Of a stretch of 64,000 nucleotides of DNA, positions 62,201-64,000 are shown one piece after another. The DNA is taken from the NCBI GenBank assembly GCA_903813345.2, contig CAIIXF020000001.1, positions 11,073,598 to 11,137,597 of the forward strand, in the 5' to 3' direction. The notes under the pieces are model-generated. The model had not been told where the DNA came from. It made no database searches and saw nothing but the letters and a program-made list of their open reading frames with translations. Positions within the stretch are counted from its first letter, which is position 1, and each line of letters starts with the position of its first letter. The position numbers and the translations under genes were made by a program. Source of the DNA: Owenia fusiformis. Lineage: Eukaryota; Annelida; Polychaeta; Sabellida; Oweniidae.

Positions 62201-64000
62201 TTTTTAGATATAAGCAAGTCGTACGGTATTCTACCTGTGTTAAAGATGAAGTTTACTGCTGTGGGAATTTTGCCTTAGTTGGCGATCTCTGTAGATGTAA
62301 GGACACCCTTTTAATTACATTGTATAATGTCAAGAATATCAAACACTTAATTGCATAATATGAAGGCCCTGTTATGACCGTGTATTCTGACCAGAAAGCG
62401 CAAGAGGCAACATGCATAAAGACACATGGGACATTTCCACCAATAAAACCGATACAATGTGAAATGTCAAAACCGTGACCTTAAGTTTTGATCAATGCCA
62501 AACATATGTAGTTATCTTGTTAATTAGTGTAATATGTAATTCATCTTCTATTTTCCAGCAATGTCGCAAGCTGATCAACTGCCAGTAGGGGACCAACCAG
62601 GCACTGAACCAAGTACACCAGGTGGCGCTACCATAGACCCATCTTCACTCTGGTCTGCTTGGACGAACTGGTCAACGTGTTCCAAATCTTGCGGAGGGTG
62701 TGGAAAGAGAAGTAGAAGCAGAACATGTCTATCACCTGGAAAGTGCGAGTAAGTGAAAACATGTAATATGGGACATGATTTATTTATTCACCTGGAAATA
62801 AAGGCAAATAGTTTAAATGTCATATAATATATCTAAATAATTTTACAGCCATTTGTACCTTTCCATTTGAACTTTCTATTTTCGTCTAAATACAGAAGTG
62901 CATAATAATTAGATAAATGTTCTAATGGATTCCGTCAGAAGTTATGCTGACGGCTTGAAGCTGCTATTAGCCTATTACCATATGTATATGTACTCTAGGA
63001 ATATATGTATTACGTAACAAGATAAAAAATAAACTTGATATTCTGAACTTACTTTTCAGAGGAAACAAAAACTTTGAGAATCAGTATGAAGACTGTGGCC
63101 ATGAACCGTGTCCCTCAACGTTCACTCGGGCATGTAAAGTCCAGGAAAAGTACCAAGTTTTCTGTAACCCATGGACAATGCAAATGTGTACAAGGTATGG
63201 ATTGCATTAAGGAAGTATCTGTAAAAGCATGGACATTCTTTTAAAGACTACATATACCGGATTTAGAATTCAGACTTTAGCATGAAAACTATACAGGGTG
63301 TCAAATAAGTCCCGTCCCCCCCTCTACAGCCAAAACCAAGATATATGGTACTAAGTGTGATATATCATTGGAAAGGTCTTCCAAAGTTACGTTGATTAGC
63401 ATATATCTGAAACATGTCAATCAATCTCACAAAGTTTTACAGTATATCAATTGAGGTGACCATAGGCCTAGAAACATGGCAATTCGGCGAATTTCGCAGG
63501 ATTTTCAGAATCGGGTATAACAAAGGTCAAAGGACCTAAAAATGACTACATATGTTTATGGCAATAAATTTAACCAATTTCTGGATAGGGGAGGATGTGT
63601 AGAAAATAGAGGAGCAAGGTAAGTGGTGAAAACATTTTTGTAACAAGTGGAATGCGAAAAAGATTAAATTTTTGACGTATTTCTGGGGTCAAATCCTTCT
63701 CATTTTGAAGCAAAAATTCTGCTTAAAGGAGGGTATGCTAACTATAAAAGACATCATGAAAATATAGGTGAAGTTCATCCAAAATAATTGAGAGTTGGTG
63801 AGTTAACAAAACTTTGTATGATCTTTCCAGTGGTATATCACACAGGCACCATCTATTAAGGTTCTAGCTGTAGCAGGGGGGACGGGACTTATTTGACACC
63901 CTGTATATTCAGTCACATCACATCATGCAATGTAGTTTATATTTCCATGTATAGATCAGTGTATAAACTATACACCAGTCAATGCTGTCATTTACGTGGT
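47213..64000 (+). CDS. Secreted astacin metalloprotease with EGF, CUB, TSP1 and Cys-rich modules (3' end outside window)
   Basis: Zinc endopeptidase of family M12A, presumably extracellular. Exons: 47213-47344, 57476-57589, 58087-58267, 58542-58683, 58874-58943, 59234-59437, 59853-59976, 60576-60710, 61286-61514, 61682-61797, 61911-62055, 62208-62296, 62559-62748, 63060-63194, 63955-64000 and beyond. All phases agree over 684 codons. Order: signal peptide ([16 protein letters not shown]), propeptide with FFESDI (likely aspartate switch), basic site RKKRK (117-121), catalytic domain with [19 protein letters not shown] (219-230) and RPDRE, EGF-like domain (about 323-367), CUB (about 370-482), Cys-rich module (483-560), linker, TSP1 (about 593-640), second Cys-rich module (cut by the edge). 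The Met-turn reads SDLHYGS, with Leu where family members have Met; Tyr278 is kept. Intron 1 is 10 kb, so an additional small exon there cannot be excluded. Confidence 0.88.
47345..54834 (+). other. First part of the 10 kb astacin intron 1
   Basis: AT-rich, no recognised gene. Features seen: G-runs at 47606-47620 and 50350-50359, and a lone mariner-like end cagggtgtcatcacc near 48235. Also a 102-residue open frame on the minus strand (54216-53908; begins [17 protein letters not shown] and ends GGLTYV) that I cannot assign to a family and that lacks a clear splice acceptor. Confidence 0.4.
54835..56127. mobile_element. 1.29 kb element with perfect terminal inverted repeats in astacin intron 1
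   Basis: The ends CACGGTGTATAACCCAAACG onward and their complement match over about 45 bases. GATAT flanks both sides (54830-54834 and 56128-56132). The motif ggagcgttt recurs inside in both orientations, as in transposase-binding subterminal repeats. It contains an open stretch (55491-55679) bounded by a ttatttag acceptor-like site and a gtaagag donor-like site. Near-identical ends suggest recent activity. Confidence 0.85.
56128..57475 (+). other. Second part of astacin intron 1
   Basis: No gene recognised. Contains a lone mariner-like end (acacaccctgtag) near 56850 and a short tandem run of tttgatgcatttttgtt near 57316-57380, before the ttttcag acceptor of exon 2. Confidence 0.4.
61085..61250. 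mobile_element. Degenerate pogo/mariner-like MITE between astacin exons 8 and 9
   Basis: The text agtgttccac/gtggaacac recurs in both orientations and the right end is acaggtttcactgta, matching the end of the element at 19377-19544. The left end is eroded. Confidence 0.6.
63296..63903. mobile_element. 608-bp mariner-like MITE in the last visible astacin intron
   Basis: The ends CAGGGTGTCAAATAAGTCCC onward and their complement match over about 28 bases and, with mismatches, to about 45. TA flanks both sides. The interior is non-coding. Confidence 0.85.

Overview
AT-rich, intron-rich animal DNA. The gene content and structure suggest an invertebrate, perhaps a marine lophotrochozoan: GT-AG introns, short exons, abundant small DNA transposons, and an astacin-EGF-CUB-TSP1 type secreted protease. 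Species cannot be fixed from sequence alone. Every exon call below was made by following reading frame, splice consensus and intron phase by eye; no similarity search was run.

Layout from left to right. (1) 1-2470: the 5' end of a ribosomal protein L7 gene on the minus strand. It has a pyrimidine-tract (TOP) start and two exons; the rest lies beyond the left edge. (2) 2789-19285: an SDR16C-type (RDHE2/retinol dehydrogenase-like) short-chain dehydrogenase gene on the plus strand, with seven coding exons and two interchangeable last exons. Its first exon carries an apparent one-base frameshift. (3) 19320-26240: a lipid droplet-associated hydrolase (LDAH) gene on the minus strand, convergent with the SDR gene. 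It has three coding exons and a probable 5' UTR exon and promoter at 26030-26473. (4) 26475-45292: a second copy, in the same orientation, of about 3036-26029. It carries a second SDR gene lacking exon 1 and a second intact LDAH gene. (5) 47213 to the right edge: a secreted astacin metalloprotease gene on the plus strand. It has signal peptide, propeptide, catalytic domain, EGF, CUB, a Cys-rich module, TSP1 and the start of a second Cys-rich module, and it continues past the window.

The duplicated block dominates the window. Because both copies are present, many mobile insertions can be delimited against an empty site in the sister copy. Specific to copy A are a 3.6 kb long-inverted-repeat element, a 1.07 kb element with an 8-bp target duplication, and two mariner/pogo-like MITEs. 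Specific to copy B are a TTAA MITE, a Helentron-like insertion, a 1.24 kb TIR element, a 184-bp element and a 97-bp MITE. A 47-bp minisatellite array fills about 3.3 kb in copy A but only about 0.5 kb in copy B.

Both duplicated genes belong to families whose vertebrate members sit on the ER or on lipid droplets: SDR16C/HSD17B11-like oxidoreductases, and LDAH. The convergent SDR-LDAH pair may therefore be a small lipid or retinoid handling module amplified as a unit; this is inference. The two copies are not equivalent. SDR-A has exon 1 (frameshifted as read) while SDR-B has none; LDAH-A has the promoter-like spacer upstream while LDAH-B does not.
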